Source: Sphingomonas kyeonggiensis (GTDB lineage Bacteria > Pseudomonadota > Alphaproteobacteria > Sphingomonadales > Sphingomonadaceae). Taken from it: a stretch of 64,000 nt of DNA. The notes under the pieces were generated by a model, which saw only the letters and a program-made list of their open reading frames with translations, had not been told where the DNA came from and made no database searches. Where the stretch lies: positions 981,128 through 1,045,127 of the forward strand of contig NZ_JACHLN010000003.1 of assembly GCF_014204495.1 (NCBI RefSeq). The letters are read 5' to 3'. Both the position numbers and the translations under genes were made by a program. Numbering within the stretch: position 1 is the stretch's first letter; each line of letters opens with the position of its first letter. Below are positions 31,428 to 40,750 of the stretch, in pieces.

Positions 31428-33731
31428 CTACCCCCGCTTCCCCTCGATCACCGCGCGCACCTTCCGCGCCAGCTGCTCGCGCGTGTACGGCTTGGACAGC
31501 AGCTCCACCCCGGCATCGAGCCTGCCGTCATGGACGATCGCATTCTCGGTGTAGCCCGAGGTGAACAGCACCGCGAGCTCGGGCAGCCGCGCCCGCGCCA
31601 GCCGTGCCAGCTCGGGGCTCTTCAGCGCACCGGGCATCACCACGTCGGTGAACAGCAGGTCGATCGCCACCCCGCTCTCGATCACGCTCAGGGCACTTTG
31701 CGCGTCGTTGGCGCGCAGCACGGTATAGCCCAGCTCGGTCAGCAGCTCGACCACCGTCGCCTGCACATCGGGATCGTCCTCGGCGACGAGGATCGTCTCG
31801 CTGCCGCCGCGCATCGCCACCGTCTCGTGCGAGGCGACCAGCACTTCCTCGCGCTTGCGCACGCGCGGCAGGTACAGCTTCACCGTCGTGCCGTGGCCGA
31901 CTTCCGAATAGAGCTTCACGTGCCCGCCGGACTGCTTGACGAAGCCATAGACCATCGACAGCCCCAGGCCCGATCCCTGGCCCTCGGGCTTGGTCGAGAA
32001 GAACGGCTCGAACACCTGCTCGATCACTTCGGACGGGATGCCGCTGCCGGTGTCGGTCACGGCCAGCATCACATATTGTCCGGGCGGCACATCCTCCAGC
32101 TGACGGGTATAGTCGTCGTCGAGCGAGGCATTGGCCGCCTCGATCGTCAGCTTGCCCGTGCCCTGCATCGCGTCGCGCGCATTGATCGCCAGGTTGAGGA
32201 TCGCATTCTCGAGCTGGGTGGGGTCGGCCTGGCAGTTCCACAGCCCGCCCGAGGTGATGACCTCGATCGCGATCGCCTCGCCCAGCGCGCGGCGGAGCAT
32301 GTCCTCCATCCCGCCCAGGAACTTGCCCACGTTGAGTACCCGCGGCTCCAGCGGCTGGCGCCGGCCAAAGGCGAGCAGCTGGCTCGCGAGCTTCGATCCG
32401 CGCTGCACGCCGGCCAGCGCGTTCGCTACCCGGCGCTCGGCCTTGTCATTGCCCTGCACGTCGCGCGCGAGCAGCTGGAGGTTGCCCGAGATCACCTGGA
32501 GCAGGTTGTTGAAGTCGTGCGCGACGCCGCCGGTCAGCTTGCCGATCGTCTCCATCTTCTGCGCCTGCTGGAGCGCCGCGAACACCGCCTCGCGCTCGAG
32601 CACCGCCTCCGCGACGCGGATCTCCAGCCCCTCGTTGAGCACGCGCAGCTCTTCCTCGGCCTGGGCGCGGCGATGCAGCTCGCGCTCCACCGCTTCGAAC
32701 AGCCGGGCATTGTCCATCGCCAGCGCCGCCTGCCCCGCCAGGCTGACCAGGCTCGCCTCGGCCGCCTCGCTGAACCGCCCGGGCTCGGGATGGCCATAGA
32801 GCAGCCCGCCGATCACATCGCCCGAGGGCGTGCGCACCGGCACCGCCAGATAGGAGCGCACGGGCAGATGCCCCTCCGGCATGCCGCGGAACGGCGCGTT
32901 GTCGCCATAGCGCGGGTCGAGCGTGACGTCGTCCACCCGGATGATCCCCGTGCCGGCAAAGGTCGGCTCGAACAGCCGCGTGATCCGCGGCATCGGGAAT
33001 TTCTCGAAGGCGGATCGCGGCGCTCCGGCCAGCGCGTAGAGCATGTACGCCTCGGCCTGGTCGTCATCGACATGGTTGTAGAAGAACGCGCCGAACTTCG
33101 CCCCGATCAGCGCCACGCCCGCATCCACCGCAGTCTGCGCCACCCGCGCGCTGTCGCGCTCGCCGGTGATCGCCACGCCCGCCTGGTTGACCACCTCGAG
33201 CGTCCGCGTCTTCTCCTCCAGCGCCCCGCGCGCCTCGCGTTCGCGCTCCGCCGTCTCATAATGCTCGGTCCGGTCGGCGCTGGTCCCGAAGATGCCGAGC
33301 ACCGCGCCATCCGCCCCCCGGATCGGCGTCATCGCCAGGTCGACGCGGATATCGACCTTCTCGCCATTGCCGCGCACTGCCTGCACGTGCAGCCCGGGAC
33401 GAACCACCGCCTCGCCACCCAGCGCCCGCTCGAAATGCTGCCCCACCTTCTCCCAGACCTGCGGCCAGCTCTTGTTGTAGGAGCGCCCGAAGATCCGGGC
33501 ATTCTCGTCGCGATAGGCCTCGAGGATCCGGTCGTTGTAGAAGAACAGATAGTCCGCGCCCCAGGTGACGAAGGCGCGCTGGGGAGATGCCAGCATCAGG
33601 TCGAGCGCGACCTTGAGCTCGCCCGGCCATTCCGCCACCGGCCCGAGCTCGGGCACCGCGAAGTCGGGCGCGCGCAGTCTCTCCCCTGTTTCCCCGCCGT
33701 GGCTTGGCCAGGCGGTGTCGGCGTCGGCCAT
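31428..33731 (-). CDS. Hybrid sensor histidine kinase (PAS-GAF-HisKA-HATPase-REC)
   Basis: 767 residues, no membrane segment, so a soluble sensor. PAS-like domain about 45-155 (FVTWGADYLFFYNDRILEAY), GAF domain about 180-345, coiled-coil 345-395, HisKA with phospho-accepting His405 in GGVAHDFNNLLQVI, ATPase domain with NAINARDAM-type N box (LAINARDAMQ), DTGSGIP and GSGLGLSMV, and a C-terminal receiver (641-767) with Asp696 in LLFTDVVMPG and Lys in LLSKPYT. Start at ATG 33731 removes 80 unrelated upstream residues. Photo- or redox-sensing is possible but the ligand is not visible. Confidence 0.92.
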   Translation of the reverse strand: MADADTAWPSHGGETGERLRAPDFAVPELGPVAEWPGELKVALDLMLASPQRAFVTWGADYLFFYNDRILEAYRDENARIFGRSYNKSWPQVWEKVGQHFERALGGEAVVRPGLHVQAVRGNGEKVDIRVDLAMTPIRGADGAVLGIFGTSADRTEHYETAEREREARGALEEKTRTLEVVNQAGVAITGERDSARVAQTAVDAGVALIGAKFGAFFYNHVDDDQAEAYMLYALAGAPRSAFEKFPMPRITRLFEPTFAGTGIIRVDDVTLDPRYGDNAPFRGMPEGHLPVRSYLAVPVRTPSGDVIGGLLYGHPEPGRFSEAAEASLVSLAGQAALAMDNARLFEAVERELHRRAQAEEELRVLNEGLEIRVAEAVLEREAVFAALQQAQKMETIGKLTGGVAHDFNNLLQVISGNLQLLARDVQGNDKAERRVANALAGVQRGSKLASQLLAFGRRQPLEPRVLNVGKFLGGMEDMLRRALGEAIAIEVITSGGLWNCQADPTQLENAILNLAINARDAMQGTGKLTIEAANASLDDDYTRQLEDVPPGQYVMLAVTDTGSGIPSEVIEQVFEPFFSTKPEGQGSGLGLSMVYGFVKQSGGHVKLYSEVGHGTTVKLYLPRVRKREEVLVASHETVAMRGGSETILVAEDDPDVQATVVELLTELGYTVLRANDAQSALSVIESGVAIDLLFTDVVMPGALKSPELARLARARLPELAVLFTSGYTENAIVHDGRLDAGVELLSKPYTREQLARKVRAVIEGKRG

Positions 33732-33877
33732 CCATGCTCCCCATGGGCCCCCGCCCTGGGCAGGGTTATACAGGCTTGTTTCCCGGGGAAAAGACAGGCG
33801 CGAAATCATCACAAGCGACAGCTGGCGCCCGCGCCGCAATCGCGCTCTACTCCCCGCGCAACAAGCGAGGCCCGGAC

Positions 33878-34732
33878 ATGGCGACACTGGCGCAAGGCAT
33901 ATCGACGCAGGATCCGCCGGGCACCGGCACCCAGGCCCTGCGCGGCGCATCGGTCCTGCTTGTCGCGGCAAGCTGGCTGAGCGCAGCCCTGTTCGGCGCC
34001 TATATCCTCGCCTTCTACGGCGGCACCCTGGCGGGCGGCGCGCCCGATCGCTGGAACGAGAGCCTGCCCCGGCTGCACGAGGCCGCCACGCCCTTCGCCA
34101 CGATCGCGATCGGCGCGCATTTCGTCACCGGCGGCATCCTGCTGCTGCTCGGCCCGGTCCAGCTGATCGCCGCGATCCGCGCCCGCATCCCCGCGCTCCA
34201 CCGCTGGCTCGGCCGGCTCTACGTCACCGCCGCCGCGATCGCCGGGCTGGGCGGGCTCGGCTTCATCCTGGCCAAGGGCACCGTCGGCGGCCCGGCCATG
34301 GACATCGGCTTCGGCCTCTACGGCGCGCTGATGGTGCTGTGCGCCGCGCTCGCCTTCACCAACGCCCGCGCCCGCCGCTTCGAGACCCACCGCGCCTGGG
34401 CCATCCGCCTGTTCGCGCTGGCGATCGGCTCCTGGCTATACCGGATGGAATATGGCTTCTGGTTCCTGTGCTTCGGCAAGTTCGGCCACACCGCCGATTT
34501 CCGCGGCGGCTTCGACATGGTGATGGACTTCGCCTTCTACCTGCCCAACCTCGCCGTCGCCGAAGCCTTCATCCGCGCCCGCCGTGCCGATGCCGCCCCG
34601 GCGCTGCGCATCGGCGCCGTCGTCGCGCTGCTGGCGGCCAGCGCCTTCATCCTGCTCGCCACCTGGCAGTTCACCACCAAGATGTGGCTGCCCGGCATGG
34701 CGACGGGCCTCGAAGCGTTCGGCGGAGCCTAG
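33878..34732 (+). CDS. DUF2306 membrane protein
   Basis: 284 residues with seven or eight hydrophobic helices. Conserved pieces are AIGAHFVTGGILLLLGPVQL, PALHRWLGRLYVTAAAIAG, FETHRAWAIRLFALAIGSWL and the TWQFTTKMWLPGM end. This is the DUF2306 (PF10067) pattern with His pairs in helices that could bind heme or a quinone. Function unknown. ATG 33878 follows GCGAGGCCCGGAC. Divergent from the kinase. Confidence 0.85.
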   Translation: MATLAQGISTQDPPGTGTQALRGASVLLVAASWLSAALFGAYILAFYGGTLAGGAPDRWNESLPRLHEAATPFATIAIGAHFVTGGILLLLGPVQLIAAIRARIPALHRWLGRLYVTAAAIAGLGGLGFILAKGTVGGPAMDIGFGLYGALMVLCAALAFTNARARRFETHRAWAIRLFALAIGSWLYRMEYGFWFLCFGKFGHTADFRGGFDMVMDFAFYLPNLAVAEAFIRARRADAAPALRIGAVVALLAASAFILLATWQFTTKMWLPGMATGLEAFGGA

Positions 34733-36108
34733 AAGGGCCGCATCCGTACATAGGCCCGCCCGGTCGCTGTCGCGCCATTCGGCATCTGCGCGGTATAGCT
34801 GAACCAGGTCAGCCCGGTGAAACCGCCCACCCGCGCAATGGTCATGCTGCCGTCCGCATTGACGGTGACGGAGAGCACCGCCGGGTCTTTCGGGGCAACC
34901 GCCGTCACCCGGGCGACCGGCTGCCCATCGACGATGTTCATTCCGAGATACCCTTCGGAATCATTGCAGGTCGGAAGCGCCAGATGGCTGTTGCAGCCCG
35001 TGAGGACCGCGCGATAGTCCATCGCCGCGATCGGGTTGTTGCTGAGCTCGCGATAGTCCGTCGTCGTGAAGAATGCCGTGCCGACCGGTGCCGGCGCGTC
35101 CATGAAGCTGGCGGCCGTGGCCCGGATCGCGGCTTCGTCAGGCACGACCAGCCCCGGAGCCGAGAAGCCCGGCGCCTGGATGTCCGCCAGCACCCCGAAC
35201 TGGAAGGCGTGCATCCACGCCCGCGCTTCGGCGGGGTTGCCGAGCAAGGCGGGGATCGCCCGGAAATAGGCCGAGATATAATCCGCCATCCGGCCGAGCC
35301 GCTCGTCGCTCGAGACCTTATAGGCGCTCTTGCGCAGCGCCGCGAGGATCACCGCCCGGTCGGTAAGCCGCAGCCCGACGCCCTCGCGAACCAGCTCGGC
35401 AAGATAGCGCGACGACAGGTCGATGGGCCCCGCGGTATCGGGCCGGTCACCATTGGTCGCCTTGCCCAGGATGCCCATCACGAACAGCTGCAGATTGACC
35501 GACGTCATCCGCGCCGCGTCCCGCGCCACCGCGGCATCACTGTTCGCGAGATTCTGCGCCGGGTTGAACGTCAGCGGGTTCATCGTCGCGCGGATCGCGT
35601 CGGTCCCGCTGGCGAGCCCGAGCGCGCTGCGGACCGCAGCCTCATTGCCATGCGCGAACACCAGCGCGCTATAGGGCGAGATCACCGTGGCGCCCGCGGG
35701 AGCATTCATGATGGTGAGCGGAAGCCCGGTAACGCTGTCGCGGCCCCAGGCCTGCATGGCCATGCTCGCGGTCGCGGGCACCGTTCCGGATGTCCAGCGG
35801 GGATCGAGTCCCGAATCCCGGCCGAACTCGCCTCCGGCGGTCGTCGCGGTCGAGGAATCGCCCGCGTCGAACGGATTGCCGCTCCCATTGGTGTCGAAGG
35901 TCACGGTCGCGTAAAGCGTGCCGATGCCGACCGCGCTGAACATCGTGGCGGCGGGCGTCGGGGTCGCCGTCGGGCTGGGGGTTGGCGTAGGTGTCGTCGC
36001 CGTCGGTGTGCCGACACTGCCGCCGCCCCCGGATCCGCCGCCGCTGCACCCTGCCAGACAAGCAGCCGCCAGCAAGGCGCCCGTACGCAACCCGGTCCCG
36101 AAATACAT
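34729..36108 (-). CDS. Secreted lipoprotein with Thr/Pro linker
   Basis: 459 residues. Lipobox LAGC (Cys21) is followed by a glycine-serine stretch and a PT-repeat linker (residues 34-53), as for surface lipoproteins. The rest is globular: TLYATVTFDTNGSGNPFDAG near 65-85, IDLSSRYLAELVREG near 230, and an Ig-like end AVLSVTVNADGSMTIARVGG. No known enzyme motif. It overlaps the DUF2306 stop by 4 bp convergently. Confidence 0.78.
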   Translation of the reverse strand: MYFGTGLRTGALLAAACLAGCSGGGSGGGGSVGTPTATTPTPTPSPTATPTPAATMFSAVGIGTLYATVTFDTNGSGNPFDAGDSSTATTAGGEFGRDSGLDPRWTSGTVPATASMAMQAWGRDSVTGLPLTIMNAPAGATVISPYSALVFAHGNEAAVRSALGLASGTDAIRATMNPLTFNPAQNLANSDAAVARDAARMTSVNLQLFVMGILGKATNGDRPDTAGPIDLSSRYLAELVREGVGLRLTDRAVILAALRKSAYKVSSDERLGRMADYISAYFRAIPALLGNPAEARAWMHAFQFGVLADIQAPGFSAPGLVVPDEAAIRATAASFMDAPAPVGTAFFTTTDYRELSNNPIAAMDYRAVLTGCNSHLALPTCNDSEGYLGMNIVDGQPVARVTAVAPKDPAVLSVTVNADGSMTIARVGGFTGLTWFSYTAQMPNGATATGRAYVRMRPF

Positions 36109-36438
36109 GTGATGTTCCCCCTTGGGCGGAACCGTATCTTGTCCCGGTCGCGCCGATCAAGCGCGATCGTATCCAGGACGGCGCATATCTCCCTCGTTTG
36201 TCGAAGAAAACCTGCCTGCCCCTGACCGGGCCGGCGCAACGACCAGAGCCGGCAGCGGCGTCGCCCTTTACCTCCCTCATCCGAGGCAGGTGCCACCCCC
36301 AGCGTCGCGGAGGGTATCTGCGCGACAAGCGGCAGAACGTGGCACGCGCCCGCCCAGCCGCACCCTCACGCCCTGTCGCGCGGCTTCCCAATGTCACGGT
36401 CGCCCGCCAGACTTGCTGCAAAGACAGGAGCATCCGCA
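36109..36438. other. Intergenic region without recognised features
   Basis: 330 bp between two divergent gene starts. No ORF with coding character, tRNA, repeat or strong palindrome was found. It must contain both promoters, but no site stood out. Confidence 0.5.
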
Positions 36439-37170
36439 ATGCAACAGCGCCTCGCCATTCTCGCTGCCCTGCTTCTCGCTGCTGCGCCGGCGGCAGCGCA
36501 GGATTTCCCTGCCATCGGCGGTCAATATATCGACTTCGGCGCGTCCATGGCCTCGGTCGGGCAGATGAATAACGTGCTGGGCGCGACGGTGCGGAGCCGC
36601 GGCGGCGAACGCCGCGCTACGGTCAGGCCGCCCGCCCCAAAAGCTGTCTCCGGCACGCGCTACCAGCCGTCCCCCGCGATCTCGGTGCGCGTGCGCGCCC
36701 GGTTCGCCGATTTCGTGGCCAGGGCCGATCCGGCCAATGCCGCGCGCCTGCGCCAGGTGATCCAGCGGAACGATCTGCTCGGCCTGTGGGAACGGCATGT
36801 CGCGACCGACGGCCTGCGTCGCGGCGACGTCGCCGATGCGATGACTGCCTATTGGGTCCAGAACTGGCAGATAGCCAACAAGGTCCCCTTCACCAGCCGC
36901 GCGCAAGTGCAGGCGGTGCGCAGCCAGATCGCCGGCGCACTCGGCACCAGTCCCGGTTTCGCGCGGATGAACGATGCCGCCCGGCAGGAACTGGCCGAGA
37001 CCTATATGCTCAATTTCATTGCGCAGGGCAGCGCCTTTTCCGACGCGATGGCCCGCAAGGACGCGGCGCACGCCACGCGCCTGTCCGACGCCGCCGCGGC
37101 CCGCTTCCAGACGGACGTCAAGCTCGACCTGCGCCGCCTGCGCCTGACGCCGGCGGGCTTCGCGGACTGA
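36439..37170 (+). CDS. Exported hypothetical protein (DUF6683-like)
   Basis: 243 residues with signal peptide MQQRLAILAALLLAAAPAAA, cut after AQ. The mature protein is mainly helical: YQPSPAISVRVRARFADFVA, GLRRGDVADAMTAYWVQNWQ and MNDAARQELAETYMLNFIAQ, a pattern I associate from memory with DUF6683 proteins. AGGAG lies before ATG 36439. Periplasmic; function unknown. Confidence 0.75.
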   Translation: MQQRLAILAALLLAAAPAAAQDFPAIGGQYIDFGASMASVGQMNNVLGATVRSRGGERRATVRPPAPKAVSGTRYQPSPAISVRVRARFADFVARADPANAARLRQVIQRNDLLGLWERHVATDGLRRGDVADAMTAYWVQNWQIANKVPFTSRAQVQAVRSQIAGALGTSPGFARMNDAARQELAETYMLNFIAQGSAFSDAMARKDAAHATRLSDAAAARFQTDVKLDLRRLRLTPAGFAD

Positions 37171-37173
37171 AGC

Positions 37174-37635
37174 CTAGCGCCCGCCCAGCCGCGCCACCAG
37201 CACATCCGCCGCGGCGCTGACATCGTCCCAGGTCACGTCGAAATCGCTGTCTTCGCCATAATAGGGATCGGCCACCGAACTGCCCTCGCGGCCCTGCACC
37301 AGGTCCATCAGCAATCCCAGCTCGGCGGTCGCATCCGCCGGCAGGATCGCCTGCAGGTCACGCAGGTTCTGCCGGTCGAGCGCGAAGACATGATCGAAGC
37401 GGCGGAAATCCTCGGGCCGCACCTGCCGGGCGCGCTGCCCCGAAATGTCGGTGCCGTGCCGCACCGCCGCCGCCTGCGCCCGGGGGTCAGGCCGCTCGCC
37501 GGCGTGCCAGCCACCGGTGCCGGCCGAATCGACCGTCAGTTCCAGCCCGGCACGCGCCGCCGCCGCCCGCAACGCGCCTTCGGCGAGCGGCGAGCGACAG
37601 ATATTGCCCAGGCATACAAACAGAACCGACGTCAC
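37174..37635 (-). CDS. Low-molecular-weight protein-tyrosine phosphatase
   Basis: 153 residues. The PTP P-loop CLGNICRS (Cys about 8, Arg about 14 in VLFVCLGNICRSPLAEG) and the general-acid loop DPYYGE (about 120) are intact. Start given at GTG 37635, preceded by AGAGGG, which yields the usual family N-terminus and length; GTG 37656 would overlap the sodC stop and add seven residues. It dephosphorylates phosphotyrosine or, in some bacteria, sugar-metabolism proteins. Confidence 0.92.
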   Translation of the reverse strand: MTSVLFVCLGNICRSPLAEGALRAAAARAGLELTVDSAGTGGWHAGERPDPRAQAAAVRHGTDISGQRARQVRPEDFRRFDHVFALDRQNLRDLQAILPADATAELGLLMDLVQGREGSSVADPYYGEDSDFDVTWDDVSAAADVLVARLGGR

Positions 37636-37652
37636 TTTGCCCTCTGCACGCG

Positions 37653-38177
37653 TCACATCGCGTGGAAAACACCGCAGGCGATGCGCCCGCCCGAATTGCC
37701 CGACGGATCGCTCTTGTAGTCATCGGCATTGGCATGAACGACCAACGCCGCGCCATCCTGGTCCATCAGCCCTTCATAGGTGCCGCCCGGCAGCACGAAG
37801 ATCGTGCGGTCGCGGCCATCCTCGCCCACCGAAAGATTCGGCATGTCGCCGGCATGCGGGCCGGCGGGATTGTCCTTGCCGTGCTGGTGCGCGGTCGGGT
37901 TCCAATGGCCGCCGGCGCTGGCGAAGTCCGGCCCCTCGCACTTGCCGACGGTGTGGACATGGGTGCCGTGCACGCCCTTGGTCATGCCGTGCACTTCCAC
38001 CATCACGCGGATCGTGCCGTCCACTTCCTCGGCGATCGCCTTGCCGACATCGGTGCCATCGGCCATCTTCAGGTCGGCCTGGGCGCGGAAATGGCCGGCC
38101 ATGTAGCGCGCATTCTTCTCGGGCTTTGCGCAACCCGCCACCGCCAACATACTCGCAACAATCAGCAAACCGCGCAT
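37653..38177 (-). CDS. sodC: Cu/Zn superoxide dismutase, lipoprotein form
   Basis: 174 residues with lipobox VAGC (Cys16), so envelope-anchored. Copper/zinc ligands are in VHGTHVHTVGKCEGPDFASA (HxH), GGHWNPTAHQHG, PHAGDMPNL and ALVVHANADDY. The intrasubunit disulfide can form between the Cys of GKCEG and RIACGVFH. The reaction is dismutation of superoxide in the periplasm. Start at ATG 38177 with GGAG nine bases before. Confidence 0.95.
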   Translation of the reverse strand: MRGLLIVASMLAVAGCAKPEKNARYMAGHFRAQADLKMADGTDVGKAIAEEVDGTIRVMVEVHGMTKGVHGTHVHTVGKCEGPDFASAGGHWNPTAHQHGKDNPAGPHAGDMPNLSVGEDGRDRTIFVLPGGTYEGLMDQDGAALVVHANADDYKSDPSGNSGGRIACGVFHAM

Positions 38178-38241
38178 TGCCCGCACTCCGGATAAATGTT
38201 CCCGTCACGTAATGGCTGTCGGGGCCGGCAGTTCCAAGGGG

Positions 38242-39303
38242 TCAGCGCAAACATTCTCCGTCCGTCCTGCCGGAGACGCTGCCCACCCCAAGGATGATCT
38301 TGGCCCGCCGTTCGAAGGTAAGCGCCTGCCAGCGCCCGGAATTGCCGATCGCGGTGCGGCTGCGCAGGAAGGTCAGGTGCAGCATCTCATATTGCTCAGG
38401 GTCGATCCGGCCGGTGTCGAGCATGCACCCCCAGCGATCGAGATTCCATGCCCAGTCGCGCTGCACCCCGTCCTGGTCGATGCTGCGGGCCAGCGCGCCA
38501 TACCAGGCGAAGATCGCCGCCAGCCGGTCGCGCCGGTCGGCCTCGGGCATCGCCGCCAGCTTGCGCCGCAGCCGGGCCAGGTCCTCGTCGAGCGGGAAGC
38601 CGCCCTGCTGCACCTTGGTATCGACGGCCCAGCGCACCTTGCGCAGCGTGATCGTCTGGCCGGGGAAGACGCGCAGCAGGTCCTGCCGCACCGCTTCGAG
38701 CAGCACCAGATAGGCGTCGAGCTGCACCTGCAGCATCGCGTCGCTCTCGAACAGCGCGTTGAACTCGCCCCAGATGACGGGGTTGAGCTTCCCGTCGGCG
38801 CCGTGCGCCGCCAGGATCTTCTCGCGACACTTGGCCTTTACCGGCACCGCCAGGCAATCGCGCGAGAAGATCGTCTTGCCATAGACCGGCAGCAGCGCCT
38901 TGCGCTGGCGGCCGAACCGGCCGTGCTGCCCTTTCTTCCAGCGCTTGAGCAGCGGCTGCAGGCTACCCGTGCCGAAATTCCACTGCGACATGCCGACCGA
39001 GACGAGCTGGCTGTCGAAATTGCCCGCCGGCTCGGCCCAGCAGCCGGAGGTCTCGGGGATCGAGGTCTCGTGCATCTGCGCGAAGATCGCCGCCCGATCG
39101 AGCCCGATCGCGCCGAGCCGCGCGGTGCTGTCGGGATCGATCACCAGCACGGGCACATCGCCCACCGGCCGGCAGGATGGGCGCGGTGGAGCGGGTTGGG
39201 CCGGGGCGGCGGCCGTCGCGGGCGGGGCAGCCTGTTGCTGCGCCGCCACGGGCAAGGCGACCAGCATTGCCATCGCTGTCGCCAGACTCGCCAGAACCCG
39301 CAT
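38242..39303 (-). CDS. Exported protein, possible peptidoglycan-lytic enzyme
   Basis: 353 residues with a signal peptide ending PVAAQ near 21 and a Pro/Ala-rich linker. The segment ETSGCWAEPAGNFDSQLVSV then GMSQWNFGTGSLQPLLKRW (about 84-120) resembles the lysozyme-fold motif of bacterial muramidase/chitosanase-like proteins (SxGxxQWNFGxGSLQPLL). Three paired cysteines follow. The catalytic Glu cannot be fixed. I give the lytic role as a hypothesis only. Confidence 0.7.
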   Translation of the reverse strand: MRVLASLATAMAMLVALPVAAQQQAAPPATAAAPAQPAPPRPSCRPVGDVPVLVIDPDSTARLGAIGLDRAAIFAQMHETSIPETSGCWAEPAGNFDSQLVSVGMSQWNFGTGSLQPLLKRWKKGQHGRFGRQRKALLPVYGKTIFSRDCLAVPVKAKCREKILAAHGADGKLNPVIWGEFNALFESDAMLQVQLDAYLVLLEAVRQDLLRVFPGQTITLRKVRWAVDTKVQQGGFPLDEDLARLRRKLAAMPEADRRDRLAAIFAWYGALARSIDQDGVQRDWAWNLDRWGCMLDTGRIDPEQYEMLHLTFLRSRTAIGNSGRWQALTFERRAKIILGVGSVSGRTDGECLR

Positions 39304-39443
39304 CGCCTTCCCCCTCGCCCGAACCGGCAGTCAGCCTAGCCGATCGCACGGAGCTGTCCGCTTCGGATAGCTTCCAGGCCTATGCCGCCATCCTAAGGGG
39401 TGCGGGAGCAAACATGGTTACCCGTTCCGGCGTTTGAAGACGA

Positions 39444-39497
39444 ATTCCCTAACGGAAACCGACATTTCCTTCTACTCAAAATGGCGAAATAGGGAAT
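39444..39497. promoter_or_regulatory. Inverted repeat upstream of the wHTH gene
   Basis: ATTCCCTA (39444-39451) and TAGGGAAT (39490-39497) are perfect 8-bp inverted repeats 38 bp apart, ending 50 bp before the ATG at 39547. Candidate autoregulatory site. Confidence 0.4.
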
Positions 39498-39546
39498 CCC
39501 CGGGGTAGCTGTTCGCGTCGCGAGCGGCGAAGGTCGCGCGCAGAGC

Positions 39547-40467
39547 ATGTCGATCCGCCTGCCTCATGATCCCCCGCCGATCCGGCTCATGACTCGCTTG
39601 CTTGCCGAGCTGCAGACGACAGTGCTGGCCCGGGCGATCCGGCTGTTCGACGGCGATCTCGATCGCGTGACGATCTTCTCGGTCATCACCCGCGACACCT
39701 ATTCCTTCGATGCCGGAGAGGGGCTGGCGCAGAGCGTCTCGGCCCATTCGCTCGCCATGTCGCTGTCGCGGCCGTACGAGACGGTGCGTCGCCACGTCCA
39801 CGCGCTGGTCGATGCCGGCTGGTGCGAGCGCGGCCCCGATGGCGTGCGCGCCAGCCATGCCGAGCTCCGCTCGCCCGAGATCGCGGCGCTGCTCGTCCTG
39901 ATCCACGATGCCGCCGTGCGCTTCGTCGCCGACATGGCGCGGGCCGGGGTGCAGATGCCCGCGGTCGGCATGGCCCGGTCCTATCATCATGCCGCCGGGG
40001 TCCAGGCGGCGATCGACCTGATGCTCGCGGTGGTCGATACCAACCGGCGCACCCATGCCGACTGGCTCGAGCTGGTGCTGTTCTCGACGATCTATGCCGC
40101 CAATTCGCGGCTGCTCAACGCCGATCGCGAGCTGGCCTGGCATTATGCCGATGGCCGCAAGGAGCCGCCTTTGTCGCTGCGCGTGCCGGTGCGGACCAGC
40201 GCCGTCGCCCGCGCGCTCGGCCTGCCCGAGGCGACGGTGCGCCGCCGCCTCGCCCGCCTGCTCGCCGATGGCCGGGTCGAGCGGCACGGCAAGAAGCTGC
40301 TCGTCTCCGAGGCCTGGCTCAATCGTCCCGAGTCGGTGGCGACCAGCATCCAGAGCTTCTCCACCGTCCGGCTTCTGCTTGCCCGCCTGGGTGTAAACGG
40401 TTTCCCGCTGGAGGATCCGGCGCGGGCCTATATCGCCGGCCGGCCGGCACCCGTCGCATTCGACTAG
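39547..40467 (+). CDS. DNA-binding protein with two winged-helix domains
   Basis: 306 residues. A first wHTH is at about 65-105 (VSAHSLAMSLSRPYETVRRH then VHALVDAGWCERG) and a second at about 210-255 (VARALGLPEATVRRRLARLL then ADGRVERHGKKLLV). Between them a helical domain with SYHHAAGVQAAIDLML may bind a ligand or mediate dimerisation. Both recognition helices are preceded by LG/LS turns like MarR/GntR folds. Target unknown. I do not recognise a named family. Confidence 0.75.
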   Translation: MSIRLPHDPPPIRLMTRLLAELQTTVLARAIRLFDGDLDRVTIFSVITRDTYSFDAGEGLAQSVSAHSLAMSLSRPYETVRRHVHALVDAGWCERGPDGVRASHAELRSPEIAALLVLIHDAAVRFVADMARAGVQMPAVGMARSYHHAAGVQAAIDLMLAVVDTNRRTHADWLELVLFSTIYAANSRLLNADRELAWHYADGRKEPPLSLRVPVRTSAVARALGLPEATVRRRLARLLADGRVERHGKKLLVSEAWLNRPESVATSIQSFSTVRLLLARLGVNGFPLEDPARAYIAGRPAPVAFD

Positions 40468-40605
40468 ACTTCCGCCAAAATGGGCAACGTCCCGCTTGAG
40501 GACGGTGTCCCGCACGCCAATAGCGCCCCGAAATCAACGGACTCGGGCGACTCACCCTCGCCCCATGTCGCATGGCCCTCGTCCCAATGCGGGGGTCAGG
40601 CAGGT

Positions 40606-40685
40606 CCGCCGGCTCCCTCCGGCGGTACCCATCGGTGGGCGCGGGCTCTCCCGCCCGCGCCCTAATGGCCCAGCCCCCACCGATG
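40606..40685. repeat. Structured intergenic region with nested hairpins
   Basis: Hairpin 1: CCGCCGG-CTCCCT-CCGGCGG (40606-40625). Hairpin 2: CATCGGTGGG (40630-40639) pairs with CCCACCGATG (40676-40685), and inside it GGGCGCGGG (40637-40645) pairs with CCCGCGCCC (40654-40662), sharing three bases. They lie downstream of the wHTH gene and upstream of the Pho-box-like site; they may end the upstream transcript. Confidence 0.55.
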
Positions 40686-40700
40686 TTTACTTGCGCGTAC

Positions 40701-40718
40701 CAGTCATGAACTTGTAAC
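40701..40718 (+). promoter_or_regulatory. Pho-box-like site
   Basis: CAGTCATGAACTTGTAAC contains two 7-bp direct repeats spaced 4 bp, like the PhoB consensus CTGTCAT-N4-CTGTCAC, with 11 of 14 repeat positions matching. It lies just upstream of the Nudix-DUF47 and pit genes. Confidence 0.55.
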
Positions 40719-40750
40719 GCGCTCGCCAGCCTTTTCCCGGAGCCGACGCC

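Noticed and set aside
40606..40685. Riboswitch leader of the phosphate operon
   Set aside because: The hairpins lie upstream of the probable Pho-box promoter, so they are not part of that transcript.
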